Source of the DNA: Gracilaria caudata
Lineage: Eukaryota > Rhodophyta > Florideophyceae > Gracilariales > Gracilariaceae
DNA: 15,078 nt
Direction: 5' to 3'
Assembly: GCA_030374735.1 (NCBI GenBank)
Contig: JASCIV010000651.1
Coordinates: 1 to 15,078 of the forward strand
Below the pieces are notes generated by a model that saw nothing but the letters and a program-made list of their open reading frames with translations, was not told the DNA's origin and did not search any database. Shown in pieces: positions 14,736 through 15,078 of the stretch. How positions within the stretch are numbered: position 1 is the first letter of the stretch; the number at the start of each line of letters is the position of its first letter. Position numbers and translations under genes: made by a program.

Positions 14736-15078
14736 TCATTGGGCGTACACTCTTTCTGCCCATCGTTGCGAAGGTACTCCAAATTTATTCATGGCACTAA
14801 CGTAACCTTCCTCTTCAATCACTCTTTCGTACAGCGACACAGCCCTCACAGCGTTAGCATTCACTCCTGCACCATTTTTCAGAAGAGCATCCAAGGTGTA
14901 CATGTGCTCAACGTAACCTCCCTCTTCACTCGCTCTTTCATACAGCGGCACATCTCTCACATCGTGAACATTCACTCCTTCTGCACCGTTCTTCAGAAGA
15001 ACATCCAAGTTGTTCATGGCCTTAACGTGACCTCCCTCTTCAATCGCTCTTTCATACAGCCACACAGCCCTCATAGCG
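14736..15078 (-). CDS. Sel1-repeat protein, C-terminal part (5' end outside window)
   Basis: The frame enters from the right edge and ends with TGA at 14738-14736, giving 113 or more residues. It consists of three Sel1-like units of 37-38 residues with the core A/DVRxVxLYERAxEEGG and AMNNLxxLLKNGAxGVN. Sel1 repeats are short two-helix units related to TPRs that form solenoids for protein binding, for example in ER-associated degradation. Here the units are longer than the usual about 36 residues and unusually alike. The last unit is eroded: its second half reads GVPSQRWAERVYAQ instead of GVLLKNGAEGVNV, and the stop falls at the position of the next unit's first residue. The gene may be functional with a shortened end, or a decaying copy. 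Cellular role unknown. Confidence 0.82.
   Translation of the reverse strand, partial: AMRAVWLYERAIEEGGHVKAMNNLDVLLKNGAEGVNVHDVRDVPLYERASEEGGYVEHMYTLDALLKNGAGVNANAVRAVSLYERVIEEEGYVSAMNKFGVPSQRWAERVYAQ

Noticed and set aside
1..15078. CRISPR arrays, bacterial operons, phage or insertion-sequence features
   Set aside because: The spliced UFM1 gene, TATA/AATAAA signals and LINE remnant show a eukaryotic nuclear genome; no regularly spaced repeats were seen.

Overview
The window is eukaryotic nuclear DNA. It contains spliced genes with short GT-AG introns (73, 82 and 112 nt), TATA boxes, AATAAA signals, a UFM1 gene (a eukaryotic ubiquitin-like modifier) and a decayed non-LTR retrotransposon. Most coding regions are intronless or carry one or two introns. 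The lineage is a guess: a compact, intron-poor eukaryote that keeps UFM1, a PRL-type phosphatase, an O-fucosyltransferase-like enzyme and Sel1-repeat proteins would fit a multicellular red alga, but nothing here proves it.

Layout, left to right. UFM1 (three exons, +, 92-555) converges on a small four-helix, MARVEL-like membrane protein (-, 655-1152) with its own TATA box. About 1.5 kb follows without a gene. Then comes the 3' part of a dead LINE-type element (+, 2883-3719), recognised from an RNase H motif and the usual C-terminal Cys-rich region, with four in-frame stops. From about 4.7 kb the DNA becomes GC- and pyrimidine-rich and forms the promoter (C-tract/G-quadruplex motif plus TATA) and a roughly 600-nt leader, nearly free of ATG, of a PRL/PTP4A-type phosphatase gene (+, 6131-7009). 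A two-exon gene of unknown function follows (+, 7324-8371), with a 51-codon internal duplication and an AATAAA signal.

The stretch 8400-9800 holds a dispersed repeat with a second copy near 14.4 kb, a long degenerate reading frame of unknown origin (8736-9338) and a strong 14-bp hairpin (9571-9625). A secretory O-fucosyltransferase-like enzyme lies on the minus strand (9800-11056). The intergenic region 11.06-12.1 kb carries a cluster of odd-centred palindromes and small tandem duplications. A basic, coiled-coil-like protein of unknown function (+, 12235-12840) converges, with about 55 bp between stops, on a multi-pass membrane protein with some EI24-like character (-, 12896-13855). The right end holds another fold-back, the second dispersed-repeat copy and the C-terminal end of a Sel1-repeat protein (-), whose stop lies inside a repeat unit.

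I see no operon and no evidence that these genes act together; they look like unrelated housekeeping and lineage-specific genes in a compact genome with old mobile-element debris. The observations most worth following are the two non-coding palindrome or hairpin regions (9571-9625 and 11598-12027), the PRL phosphatase without a prenylation motif, the unidentified reading frame at 8736-9338, and the gene at 12235 whose true 5' end is unclear.
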